Positions 1-10,477 of a stretch of 64,000 nucleotides of DNA are shown here, piece by piece. A program made the position numbers and the translations under genes. Within the stretch, counting starts at the first letter, position 1. Each line of letters begins with the position of its first letter. The notes below the pieces were generated by a model that searched no databases, was not told the origin of the DNA, and was given only the letters and a program-made list of their open reading frames with translations. Location: positions 3,820,001 to 3,884,000 of the forward strand of contig OX940863.1 of NCBI GenBank assembly GCA_954871525.1, in the 5' to 3' direction. The DNA is from Parietaria judaica (taxonomy: Eukaryota; Streptophyta; Magnoliopsida; Rosales; Urticaceae).

Positions 1-1
1 T

Positions 2-145
2 CCCGTGCATGGCGCGCTGACGTTGGCTCAGGTCAAAGAACGGGTGGAGGATAAGGAGGGAATCATCCTCTCCGACGAGCGCCTGAGAGAGATTCTCGAG
101 CACTACGCGCAGCTGCCGAAGGCGTTTCGGGATCGGCATTTCACG
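2..145 (+). CDS. Partial coding-like exon at the left window edge, unidentified
   Basis: An open frame enters from the left edge and reads as an acidic, helical peptide (SDERLREILEHYAQLPKAF and flanking residues) for about 48 codons before becoming T-rich and Phe-rich. Base composition is strikingly GC-rich up to about position 145 and then drops to AT-rich DNA, which is what the end of an exon looks like here. No ATG context is convincing, so this is probably the last exon, or the 5' side of an intron, of a gene lying mostly outside the window. I do not recognise the family. Confidence 0.4.
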
Positions 146-386
146 TTTTTGTTTTTGTTTCCGAGTTGGCTTCTTTTTGTTTTCTTTTCTTTCATGAAGT
201 TCTTTTGATGTTAGTACGTAGAGAGTAATAAAACAGTTGGGGTCGGAAATCGGTTTTTTCGGTTTCGGATCTTGCAGATTCTTGAAATACTTCTTTGTTT
301 GAAAAGTCGGCAAATAATAAAACTGTTGGTGAAATTTTGTTATGCTTTTTGTTTCTACATAAAGATAAAAACATTGACGATAATAA

Positions 387-738
387 CCAGCGACTCGGTT
401 TGTGGAAACTGCTTTTCTCTTAGAGTGAGCTTTTGCTCGGATTCTAGCTTCGGAATCAGTTCGTTGACCTTCTAGTTCGTCGTAAATCTTCGTGACCTGT
501 GAAAGAATTACAGTCCAAAGTAAGAAAATAAAATATCAATCTGATATATCTAAAATAATTTGTAATATGATAAGATTTGGCTAAGAAAACGCACCGCACC
601 GATTTGTTGTCCGTGACCAACACCGATCTGTAAAATGTGTCGGGATAGATCGTTTGGAAGTACGAGTCGACCTGATCCTTCCGGCTGCAGGAGGATAGTC
701 CCTTACTAAAATTTGCGAATCGCTCTACTTTCAGCTGT
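387..738 (-). pseudogene. Scrambled fragment of an ERD4/OSCA3-type channel gene
   Basis: Read on the minus strand, this piece matches the ERD4-like gene at 40.4-43.5 kb. It covers the end of exon 3 (QVDSYFQTIYPDTFYRS is identical), the short intron after it, and parts of exon 4 (tacgacgaactagaagg, and the stretch encoding ELIPKLESEQKLTLREKQ). Intron sequence is retained, so this is a DNA-level copy and not a retrocopy. Two internal deletions relative to the gene are visible in exon 4: about 150 bp after the codons for DELEG, and about 20 bp after REKQ. Sequence differences are spread throughout, so the source may be another paralogue. No open frame survives across it and no transposon ends were found around it. 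Confidence 0.85.
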
Positions 739-1290
739 AAGTTGACTTTTCGAAGAGAAACACCGAGCGATTTGAACAAGCTAAATAGAGGATCCAAAAA
801 CATATTCAGTGTACAAAAGGCTAAAAACCTTGACGGAACGCCCGTGTGAGTTAGACCACGGAGAAGGATCGAGGTCACTTATCCCGGTTATTGTCCCCAT
901 ATTTTAAACTCGTGCTTCAATATTATTCACATCTTTACTATGTCGTTTTATAAATTACAGTTGTTTTTAATAATCGGTCGTTTTTCCAAAATTTTAGTCG
1001 TTTCTAATAAACTGTCGTTATGTAATCTTTGCAAATTTTAGTCGTGTTTAATAATTCGTCGTTTTTAAAAATTTTAGTCATGTTCGACGCAGAGTCTGTT
1101 AGATTTTTAGGGGGGGTAAAAATTATTTATTTAATTTAAAGTATTAATTTGTTTTTTGAATCATAAGTAAAATCTTATTTAATTTATTCTTATTAATTAA
1201 GTTATGTAATTAATATTACAAGTTGGCAGTCCATTTGGCAGTTTAACGATGCCACATCAGCAGAATTTAACATCTCTAACAGAAGGACCA
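739..1290. repeat. AT-rich DNA with a short tandem repeat
   Basis: No gene is seen. Between about 958 and 1087 there are about three copies of a unit near 50 bp built around aattttagtcgt and taataa-n-tgtcgtt, diverged from one another. Confidence 0.5.
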
Positions 1291-1304
1291 ACAGATTTTA
1301 CATT

Positions 1305-1618
1305 CAACAAACGTTGTGTATTTTTGCCCACACTTTGAAAGGTTGGGGACCTAAAACCCATGTTGACCAAAGGTTGTGCATTATTTCCGCAATTAACCCA
1401 AAATATAAATTAAAAACATTAAAAATTAATTTTTCTAAAAAAAAAGTTTGGGTATTTTTGCCGCTAACGGCCACATGGCTGATGTTAACGGAAAAATTAA
1501 CGTTTTCATGCCAAAGTCACAGTCAACGTACGTTGGGTATTTTTGTTGCCAGTTTTAAAGGTTGTGTACACAGGAGACACGTTGACTAAAGGTTGGGTAG
1601 TTTTGCCATAATTTTCCC
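1305..1618. repeat. Two half-copies of the 'tatttttgcc' inverted-repeat MITE family
   Basis: The stretch contains ttgggtatttttg, aaaggttgggtac-like, cacagtcaacg and ttgaccaaaggttg words that recur in inverted order in the two elements at 53.75-54.68 kb. Here 1305-1400 resembles one terminal arm and 1445-1618 another arm, ending at the characteristic ttttgccataattttccc. Both arms face the same way and the partner arms are missing, so these look like truncated copies. Non-autonomous; no coding capacity. Confidence 0.6.
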
Positions 1619-1635
1619 CTGTTTTTTTTTTTAAT

Positions 1636-2180
1636 GCAGAAATGTCCTTTTTGTAAGGCTCTTTATTTTTTGATAATGCGTATTAAGATTAATAAACTAT
1701 GTAAACAAGTTTGAATTTTGAGATGAATGGAATGATATTAGTTTCATTTGCACTATGGAGAATATTTAGATTTTATTTTAATTTTCTGAGGGATATGTTT
1801 GCCAAAAAAATTAATTAATTAATTAATTTTTTTTTTAAGTTTCTGGACGACTTTGTTAAGACTCATTTTCAGACAATCTAGGAAGGGAACACGACCCTTG
1901 AGGAAATATTTGCAGAAATACCCTTTTGTATTTTCATTTTTTAAAATAAATATAGAACTTAATAAATTGCAGAGAAGATTGAATTTTGATTAGTTTGCAA
2001 CTTTACACTATGGAGATTGGAGAAATTGTCACATTATATTTATATTTTTGCTGATGAGGAGGTTTGGCAATAATAAATTATCTTGAAGACCTAACGGATT
2101 TTTTTTTTTTTTGCAGAAATACCCTTTTTGTGTTTTTCTCTCTTTGTTATTTCTAATAATCCCATTAAAATTAACATGTA
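1636..2180. repeat. Diverged tandem repeat of about 250 bp, interrupted in its third copy
   Basis: Three units each begin with gcagaaata/gtccctttt-type sequence at about 1636, 1911 and 2115. The first carries aaacaagtttgaattttga followed by gcactatggaga. The third is cut after taatata by the LTR retrotransposon, and its continuation (aaacaagtttgaaatttga, then tatggagaaa) is found at 10405-10470 and again after 12376. The repeat therefore predates both transposon insertions. Confidence 0.6.
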
Positions 2181-2185
2181 ATATA

Positions 2186-4349
2186 TGTAACGCCCCTAGA
2201 TGGGGTTAGTAGAATAAGACAAAAACAACGACTTTTCAAACTTGGACCAGTCAATGACACATCATCATTTAAACAATACCGTTGAATATTCAACGTCCAC
2301 GTCAACAAACACATAACTTTTTCCCATGGGACTTAAAACGACAATACAACATCAACGACCACAGTTTATACAACACCATAAAACGACAATTACAAAGTAT
2401 CACCATCACAAACATCCTAAATTTAATCCCTTACATTTTTGAAATTTAAAATCAACTAAAAATACGAAATTCACCACGACGAACATTAAAGGTATGAGTA
2501 AGCAAAACGACACGTAGATTTCCTTAATCAAACTATTCCTCGTCCGGAGTCTGATACTGAACCACCTGAAGCTGGAAAGAAAAAGATGTATATAGAAGGG
2601 GTGAGCACCACACGCTCAGTAGGGAATCCATTATCAATTCTCTTTACCGAACCTTTATTAGTCAATTTTCAATAAAAAAATAAAATAAATTAAACGCCAG
2701 CATAAACCATCTAATTATCAATTTCATCATTTTATTATTCCAATAATAAAATATATAAATATACTCTACAAAAGTCAAATCATTTCGGTGGTCCATGCCG
2801 AGTCAGCTCGCGCCTTTTCTCCACTATATCCCATCGAGTCCTCGAGGCACGAGCACAGGTGGACTAGAAGTCCCTAACCGTAACTCACCCTCGACTCAGG
2901 ATCCTAATCACCACCAAAGACGGCCAGTTCGCCATGGGTCGAAATGTTGACTTTTGGGTCACCAATCATATCCATATCCATAACCATATCCGGCCTACTG
3001 CGCAGTAGCCAGCTGCTCGTCAGCAGCTCATCCGCCCGAAGCGGGTACCATATAATAATCATCATCCGCCCGAAGCGGGAACCATAACATAATAATCATC
3101 ATCCGCCCGAAGCGGGTACCATATCAACATACGTCATCCCGACGTAATCATAAACATAAAATATAACAAGCATCAATCCGATGCAACCATACCTGGTATC
3201 TAGCCTCGCTATCAAGCGACGACTATTATAACATTGATTTTATTAATTATCAAATCATCACATTAAATCCAATTTTAACCTATCCGGTTCAATCTTCATT
3301 AAAGCGTTGGTTTCTACGCTCATTTTAATTTGCGAGAAAAGGTAATAGCCCCTACCTCGAATTTGTGGAAACTTGATCGATTGTCTAGCTACTCGAAGAA
3401 GCGGGTTTGTCTTGGCATTGAGTTCTATGATCAAGAACTTGAACTTCCAATATAATGTCCGAGATGGGTGATACAGTTCGCACAATCTCCGAGGCTAGCA
3501 CGAAATGACGATATGTGTCAACATAATACCAATACCATCCATACATCAAAACAACACTATGCTTGGAGTTTAAATTTCTAATTGGAAACCCGCTACACTG
3601 AAATTTAACATGGGTCGAAATTTCGTTGGGCGCGTAAAACGATGCAACAAAACGGGCATTGATTCGGCGATTTAACATCCCTGCTAGCCTAATCTGACTA
3701 TTCTAAGCTCAAATGCGAATTCAATTTTGCCAATTAAGCCCCAGAACACACACAATTTAATCTTTGAAAAGCGGAAGCTAGGGCATGAAAATTAGAGCTT
3801 ACCGAAGGTCAAATGACGAATCCGACTGAGGGCTTTCGATCACCTCGATGAGAGCTTCAAAACCCCCAAATCAATTTCAGGATCGGAAGTGTACGACGCC
3901 GGCCGGCGGCGATGGTGGACGGCGGCGACGGCGACGGAGCACCCCCATCAAACACTAGCGAGCATCCTGAGTCCGATTATGGTCTTAGTATTCTCAATAT
4001 CAAATTCGTTCGAAACAAATCTAAAGAAATCAAACCGAACCTTCCGATGACTGCTCGCGCCAATGCCGTCAACTTCCGGCCGACGACCACCAATCACCGG
4101 ACTCGTCTCTTTGCGAGCTTTCTAACGGTACCAATCATTCGTCGATCGGAGCTCCGGTGACTAAGTTATGACGCCTTGAACATTTGAGAGAGAGAGAGAT
4201 GAGTTACGGGAAGGAAAGGAGAAGAAAAAAAAAAGAAAGAAAAAAAAAAGAAATGGGGAAAGAGGGCATCGATTACCCTTTCTGACAATTTTTGTTTTTC
4301 TAATATATATATATATATATTATAATACATAAATATTTGGGGTCTTACA
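2186..4349 (-). repeat. Left LTR (3' LTR of the element)
   Basis: 2164 bp. I count about nine substitutions plus a few small indels against the right LTR, so well under 1% divergence. It contains three tandem copies of a unit of about 35 bp with the core atccgcccgaagcggg (3030-3128) and a TA microsatellite near its right end. Open frames of up to 97 codons in it are mirrored in the other LTR and look like chance frames. Confidence 0.9.
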
Positions 4350-4404
4350 ATATAATTGTAGGAGGGTGCGTAAACAAGTTTGAAATTTGACATGCATGGA
4401 AATT

Positions 4405-7400
4405 AATTTGGATTGGGTTTTTCTTGTACCTCGCATTTTCTAAAAAAAAGGAAGGTATTTTTAACTACACAATGATTTGCTGAGAATCTAGTCCATATAT
4501 TATTAACATCGATACAGGGAACACATTGCGAACATGAGATAACTGCGGAGGTAAATCAAGCTTGTATGCGATTGGTCCGACTCTTTCAACTATCTCGAAT
4601 AGACCGGTTTATCGTGGAGCCAGCTTTCCTTTTATTCAAATACAAGAAACACCACGCATGGGTGTAACCTTCAGAAACACATAGTCGCCAACCATGAATT
4701 CCAATGGCTTTCATCTTCGATCCGGATAACTATTCTGACGACTTTGAGAATTCTTGAGTCTTTCTCGAATAAGCTTAATCGCTTCAGTTGTCTCTCTGAG
4801 GTACGAAGGACCGAGAGTAACGCGATCCTCATACTCGGCCCAACAAAGAGGCAAACGACAAGGTCGACTACACAAGGCCTCATACGGATCTATATTGATG
4901 CTAGCCTGGAAGCTATTATTGTCAGCAAACTCCATGAATGGTAGTTGCTCTTTTCACTTTCCCCCTAAAATCCAAGACACACACCCAAAGCATGTCTTTT
5001 AAGATCTGAATTACTCGCTTTGATTGACCATCAGTCTGCGGGTGAAAAGCTGTGCTCAAACTCAATCAGTTCCCATTTATTTTTGTAATACTCTCCAAGA
5101 CTTTGAGATGAAACGAGCGTCTCGGTCGGAAACTATTGAAACAAGAACTCCTTGATTTTACTATCTTTTCCACATATAGTTTACAAAAGTTTTGAATTTT
5201 TGTCAATTTATCAACGATCACCCACACTGCACCATGTCCACCTCGAGTCCGAGGAAGCCCCGAAACGAAGGCCATAGTGATGCAATCCCATTTTCACTCG
5301 GGCATTTTTAGTGGCCTGAGCTCCCCGCTAGGTTTCTAATGCGCTGCTTTAACCATTTGGCAAATTGGTCATCTCTTCACGAACATTGCCACATCGAATT
5401 TCATTTCGTACCAATAATATTGCCTCTTTAGATTTTTGGTACATTTTCGTACTTCATGGGTGAATAGAAAACTTGAAACGATTAGCTAATTGAAAGATGG
5501 TACTTCGTAATGTAGCACCATCAGCTACTGCAAGCATCCCTTTATACAATAATAATCCATCGACGAACACATTCCATCATTCAAGTTATTCTCCAGCTTG
5601 TAACCGATTCCATATCTCTTGTAATATCTCATCACTCCATTGACTTTGTCTGACTTGAAGTACCATTGATGGAACGGCTATGACGTTGTATGCATATTAT
5701 TTGTATCCATCGGTATAAAATTCTAAATTGTAATCACCAACGGTAACCGATATTTTCAATGGTTCCAAGGCCAAAGAAGCAACCAAACCATGGTTCTTCC
5801 GACTTAATGCATCGGCCACCACCTTTGCTTTTCTTGGGCAATACCGTAGACTAATATCATAATCTTCCATATTTGCACGAACAAATACTTGAGACTTTAA
5901 CGATCAGTGAATATCTTAAATCTTGAGCCATAGAGATGACTACGCCAATTTTTAAGTGCAAATATTAATGTTGCTTGCTCCACGCCATGGGTAGGATAAT
6001 TTAGTTCCTGCGACTTCAACTGCCTACAACCATATGTCACCACTCTCCCTTGTTGCATGAGTACACAGCCTAGTCCACTACGAGATACATACGTATACAC
6101 TGTAAATACTTCATCTACATTAGGGACAATAAGGACATGAGCACTCGTCAATCGTCATTTCAATTCTGAAAAGACTCTCCACATTTATCATCCCAACTGA
6201 ATTAAACATCTTTTTTGGTGAGCTTATTTAGCGGCGCGGCAATCTTTGAAAAATTCTCCACAAACTTTCTGTAATAACCCGCAAGCCCTAGAAAGCTTTG
6301 GATTTCTACCATATATATTTTTTTTTGCCTCAAGTCTAAGATAGTTTCAATCTTTGACGTTCTACGACAATACCTTCTTGAGAGATCACGTGGCCTAAGA
6401 ACTTCATTTTTGTCATCCAGAAATTCACATTTTTCTTCTCTTCTCATTTTTTTTTTCGCGTAGAGACGATGGTCCCGCAAAGTCTGCAAAACTATCTGCA
6501 AATGTTCTGCGTGTTCTTCTAGGGTTCTTGAATAGTTAAGTATGTCGTCAATGAAGACAGCAACGAATTGATCCAAGTATGGCAAAAATATAATAATCAT
6601 ATTCGTCAAGTCCATAAACGTTGCTGGAGAGTTCGTTAGACCAAAAGGCATAACCGTAAACTTAAAGTGGCCATATCGCGTACGGAACGTTGTCTTCAGA
6701 ATATCGGCATCTCGAATCCTTAACTCGTGGTAACCTGACCGCAAGTCCGTCTTTAGGAAGGAATTGCACCTCTTAATTAATCAAATAAGTTATCCATGCG
6801 CGGTAAGGAGGTTTTTTTTTTTTTTTTTTTTTGAGCTGTTTGTAGCCCACACAAAGGCGTAAGCTACCATCATGTTTCTTAGCGAACAGGATCGGCGCTC
6901 CCTACGGAGATGGACATTTGTCTGATAAACCCTTTACTTAACAGGTCGTCCCTCTGCTTTCTCAATTCTACCAATTCAACGGGAGCCATACGGTAAGAAG
7001 CCATAGAGATCGAAGAACTCCCAGAAACCAAGTCAATGCCAACTCAATCTCACGTTTCAGAGGAAATCCCGGAAGCTCCGATAGAAACACATCTTCAAAA
7101 TCTTGAACTATGGGGATGTGCGGGTTGATTGCCGTTTACCCCACACCTTTGATGGCACAAATAACTCTCGACCCTTTAAAATTCATATTTCTTCCAAGAG
7201 GAGACTTCAAGATAAAATTATAAGGCCATATTAACATGCTCGTTTTTTTTTCTTTCTACGGGTACCATGTATTTTGTAACAGTCTACTGTAGCACGGTAC
7301 TTCTCCAATAAATTCACTTCCAATGTTACGTCAAACTTGATCATACGAAGGATGATTACGTCAAATGAGAATTTACTGCCCTCAATGACAAGCATACAAG

Positions 7401-8206
7401 CCTTGCATATCATTAAAGCTTTTGGCAATTTCTTATATGACCGCACAACTCTAAAAGAATAGTACAAGCCTTGATGTTTTTGGCTGAGACAACAAGTTCT
7501 GAGGAATCAATGAACCACTATGGCGCCAAGGTCTCATGAACCATTGCCCATATAATTCGTGCAAAAATTTATCATTCTAGATTCAGGCCAATTGCGACAT
7601 CGGGATCACAACGCGACAATTTTCACACACTTTGTGTGATACTCGACCACAGTCATATTTTCCTGAGTTAACTGTGAGAATTCATTAATCTTGTTAAAAC
7701 AATAATAATTTAAAGCATAGCACACCATGAGCGCAATTACAAATTCTGACCACGTTGGTTTATTTATCCCGATATCATCTTGATACATTTTCCACAATTA
7801 TGCAGCTGGAACCTCAAAAGGTAGGTGTCAAAACTAACACAATATCCAATCGTAATCAAGCACTTCAAATTCTTCTCAATCACTTTTAGCAATAATTGCA
7901 TCGGGAAAGCCTTCAAACCTTGGAGGGAATTACAACAAGTAATCCTTAATAGTTCTCATTCTTTCGGGAATATAATTTGGAAGTTGTGCGACCTGTTGCA
8001 CAACATATACTACACCCATTCAATCATTATCGAATTAAAGACGCAGATTCAGGATTACCTAAAGAATTTCGGGCCATGTTGATCAAATGTAAAAAGATTA
8101 AAATGTCAGGATAATGGATGGTGATACAAAATAAAACACGACCCAAATCACTTGAAAAAAAATATATATATATTTATGGTGTTGTACCCTAGGTACCGTA
8201 ACCTAG
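4405..8206 (-). pseudogene. Degenerate gag-pol polyprotein of the gypsy element
   Basis: On the minus strand, from right to left, the pieces are as follows. A gag-like segment lies at about 7797-7606 (WSEFV...LTQENMTVVEYHTK resembles the retrotransposon gag core). Reverse transcriptase lies at 6744-6202 with MPFGLTNSPATF and the catalytic-type FVAVFIDDILNYS, followed by the connection region FLGLAGYYRKFVENFSKIA. RNase H-like sequence lies at 6151-5897 (SRSGLGCVLMQQG). Integrase-like sequence lies at 5275-5066 (GHGAVWVIVDKLTK) and 4935-4711 ([22 protein letters not shown]). The integrase tail near 4600-4490 (RVGPIAYKL, then NVFPVSML) is also recognisable. Frameshifts and stops separate every piece, so no functional polyprotein is possible. 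No chromodomain is visible, because the end is missing. Confidence 0.88.
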
Positions 8207-8218
8207 GCTCTGATACCA
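8207..8218 (-). other. Primer-binding site of the gypsy element
   Basis: The minus strand reads TGGTATCAGAGC three bases from the internal end of the right LTR. It matches the 3' end of initiator methionine tRNA, used to prime reverse transcription by most plant Ty3/gypsy elements. Confidence 0.85.
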
Positions 8219-8221
8219 AAC

Positions 8222-10336
8222 TGTAACGCCCCTAGATGGGGGTTAGTAGAATAAGACAAAAACAACGACTTTTCAAACTTGGACCAGTCAATGACACATC
8301 ATCATTTAAACAATACCGTTGAATATTCAACGTCCACGTCAACAAACACATAACTTTTTCCCATGGGACTTAAAACGACAATACAACATCAACGACCACA
8401 GTTTATACAACACCATAAAACGACAATTACAAAGTATCACCATCACAAACATCCTAAATTTAATCCCTTACATTTTTGAAATTTAAAATCAACTAAAAAT
8501 ACGAAATTCACCACGACGAACATTAAAGGTATGAGTAAGCAAAACGACACGTAGATTTCCTTAATCAAACTATTCCTCGTCCGGAGTCTGATACTGAACA
8601 CCACCTGAAGCTGGAAAGAAAAAGATGTATATAGAAGGGGTGAGCACCACACGCTCAGTAGGGAATCCATTATCAATTCTCTTTACCGAACCTTTGTTAG
8701 TCAATTTTCAATAAAAAAAAAAAAAAAATTAAACGCCAGCATAAACCATCTAATTATCAATTTCATCATTTTATTATTCCAATAATAAAATATATAAATA
8801 TACTCTACAAAAGTCAAATCATTTCGGTGGTCCATGCCGAGTCAGCTCGCGCCTTTTCTCCACTATATCCCATCGAGTCCTCGAGGCACGAGCACAGGTG
8901 GACTAGAAGTCCCTAACCGTAACTCACCCTCGACTCAGGATCCTAATCACCACCAAAGACGGCCAGTTCGCCATGGGTCGAAATGTTGACTTTTGGGTCA
9001 CCAATCATATCCATATCCATAACCATATCCGGCCTACTGCGCAGTAGCCAGCTGCTCGTCAGCAGCTCATCCGCCCGAAGCGGGTACCATATAATAATCA
9101 TCATCCGCCCGAAGCGGGAACCATAACATAATAATCATCATCCGCCCGAAGCGGGTACCATATCAACATACGTCATCCCGACGTAATCATAAACATAAAA
9201 TATAACAAGCATCAATCCGATGCAACCATACCTGGTATCTAGCCTCGCTATCAAGCGACGACTATTATAACATTGATTTTATTAATTATCAAATCATCAC
9301 ATTAAATCCAATTTTAACCTATCCGGTTCAATCTTCATTAAAGCGTTGGTTTCTACGCTCATTTTAATTTGCGAGAAAAGGTAATAGCCCCTACCTCGAA
9401 TTTGTGGAATCTTGATCGATTGTCTAGCTACTCGAAGAAGCGGGTTTGTCTTGGCATTGAGTTCTATGATCAAGAACTTGAACTTCCAATATAATGTCCG
9501 AGATGGGTGATACAGTTCGCACAATCTCCGAGGCTAGCACGAAATGACGATATGTGTCAACATAATACCAATACCATCCATACATCAAAACAACACTATG
9601 CTTGGAGTTTAAATTTCTAATTGGAAACCCGCTACACTGAAATTTAACATGGGTCGAATTTTCGTTGGGCACGTAAAACGATGCAACAAAACGGGCGTTG
9701 ATTCGGCGATTTAACATCCCTGCTAGCCTAATCTGACTATTCTAAGCTCAAATGCGAATTCAATTTTGCCAATTAAGCCCCAGAACACACACAATTTAAT
9801 CTTTGAAAAGCGGAAGCTAGGGCATGAAAATTAGAGCTTACCGAAGGTCAAATGACGAATCCGACTGAGGGCTTTCGATCACCTCGATGAGAGCTTCAAA
9901 ACCCCCAAATCAATTTCAGGATCGGAAGTGTACGACGCCGGCCGGCGGCGATGGTGGACGGCGGCAACGGCGACGGAGCACCCTCATCAAACACTAGCGA
10001 GCATCCTGAGTCCGATTATGGTCTTAGTATTCTCAATATCAAATTCGTTCGAAACAAATCTAAAGAAATCAAACCGAACCTTCCGATGACTGCTCCCGCC
10101 AATGCCGTCAACTTCCGGCCGACGACCACCAATCACCGGACTCGTCTCTTTGCGAGCTTTCTAACGGTACCAATCATTCGTCGATCGGAGCTCCGGTGAC
10201 TAAGTTATGACGCCTTGAACATTTGAGAGAGAGAGAGATGAGTTACGGGAAGGAAAGGAGAAGAAAAAAAAAAGAAAGAAAGAAAAAAAAGAAATGGGGA
10301 AAGAGGGCATCGATTACCCTTTCTGACAATTTTTGT

Positions 10337-10381
<45 letters not shown>

Positions 10382-10404
10382 ACATAAATATTTGGGGTCT
10401 TACA
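8222..10404 (-). repeat. Right LTR (5' LTR of the element)
   Basis: 2183 bp. It is longer than the left copy mainly because of an expanded TA microsatellite at about 10344-10376 and small indels. The triplicated unit with core atccgcccgaagcggg is at 9069-9167. The primer-binding site follows three bases beyond its internal end. Confidence 0.9.
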
Positions 10405-10477
10405 ATATAATTGTAGGAGGGTGCGTAAACAAGTTTGAAATTTGACATGCATGGAAATTGGAATGATTAGTTGGCAC

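Larger units (their letters stand above)
2186..10404 (-). mobile_element. Ty3/gypsy LTR retrotransposon, minus orientation, decayed pol
   Basis: Two near-identical LTRs (2186-4349 and 8222-10404) run from TGTAACGCCCC to GGGGTCTTACA on the plus strand and bound an internal region of 3.9 kb. The outer flanks carry the same five bases, ATATA (2181-2185 and 10405-10409), a proper target duplication. The element reads on the minus strand, with its 5' LTR on the right. Next to that LTR, at 8207-8218, is the complement of TGGTATCAGAGC, the usual initiator-Met tRNA primer-binding site of plant gypsy elements. The internal region holds gag-, reverse transcriptase-, RNase H- and integrase-like pieces in gag-pol order, all interrupted by stops and shifts. 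A 55-bp segment identical to the right-hand flank sits just inside the left LTR (4350-4404), so the 3' end of the internal region, including the polypurine tract, has been replaced. Confidence 0.92.

Noticed and set aside
3258..3678. Open frames repeated in both LTRs (75 and 97 codons, minus strand; 82 codons, plus strand)
   Set aside because: They recur only because the LTRs are near-identical, overlap one another on both strands, and show no recognisable protein content.
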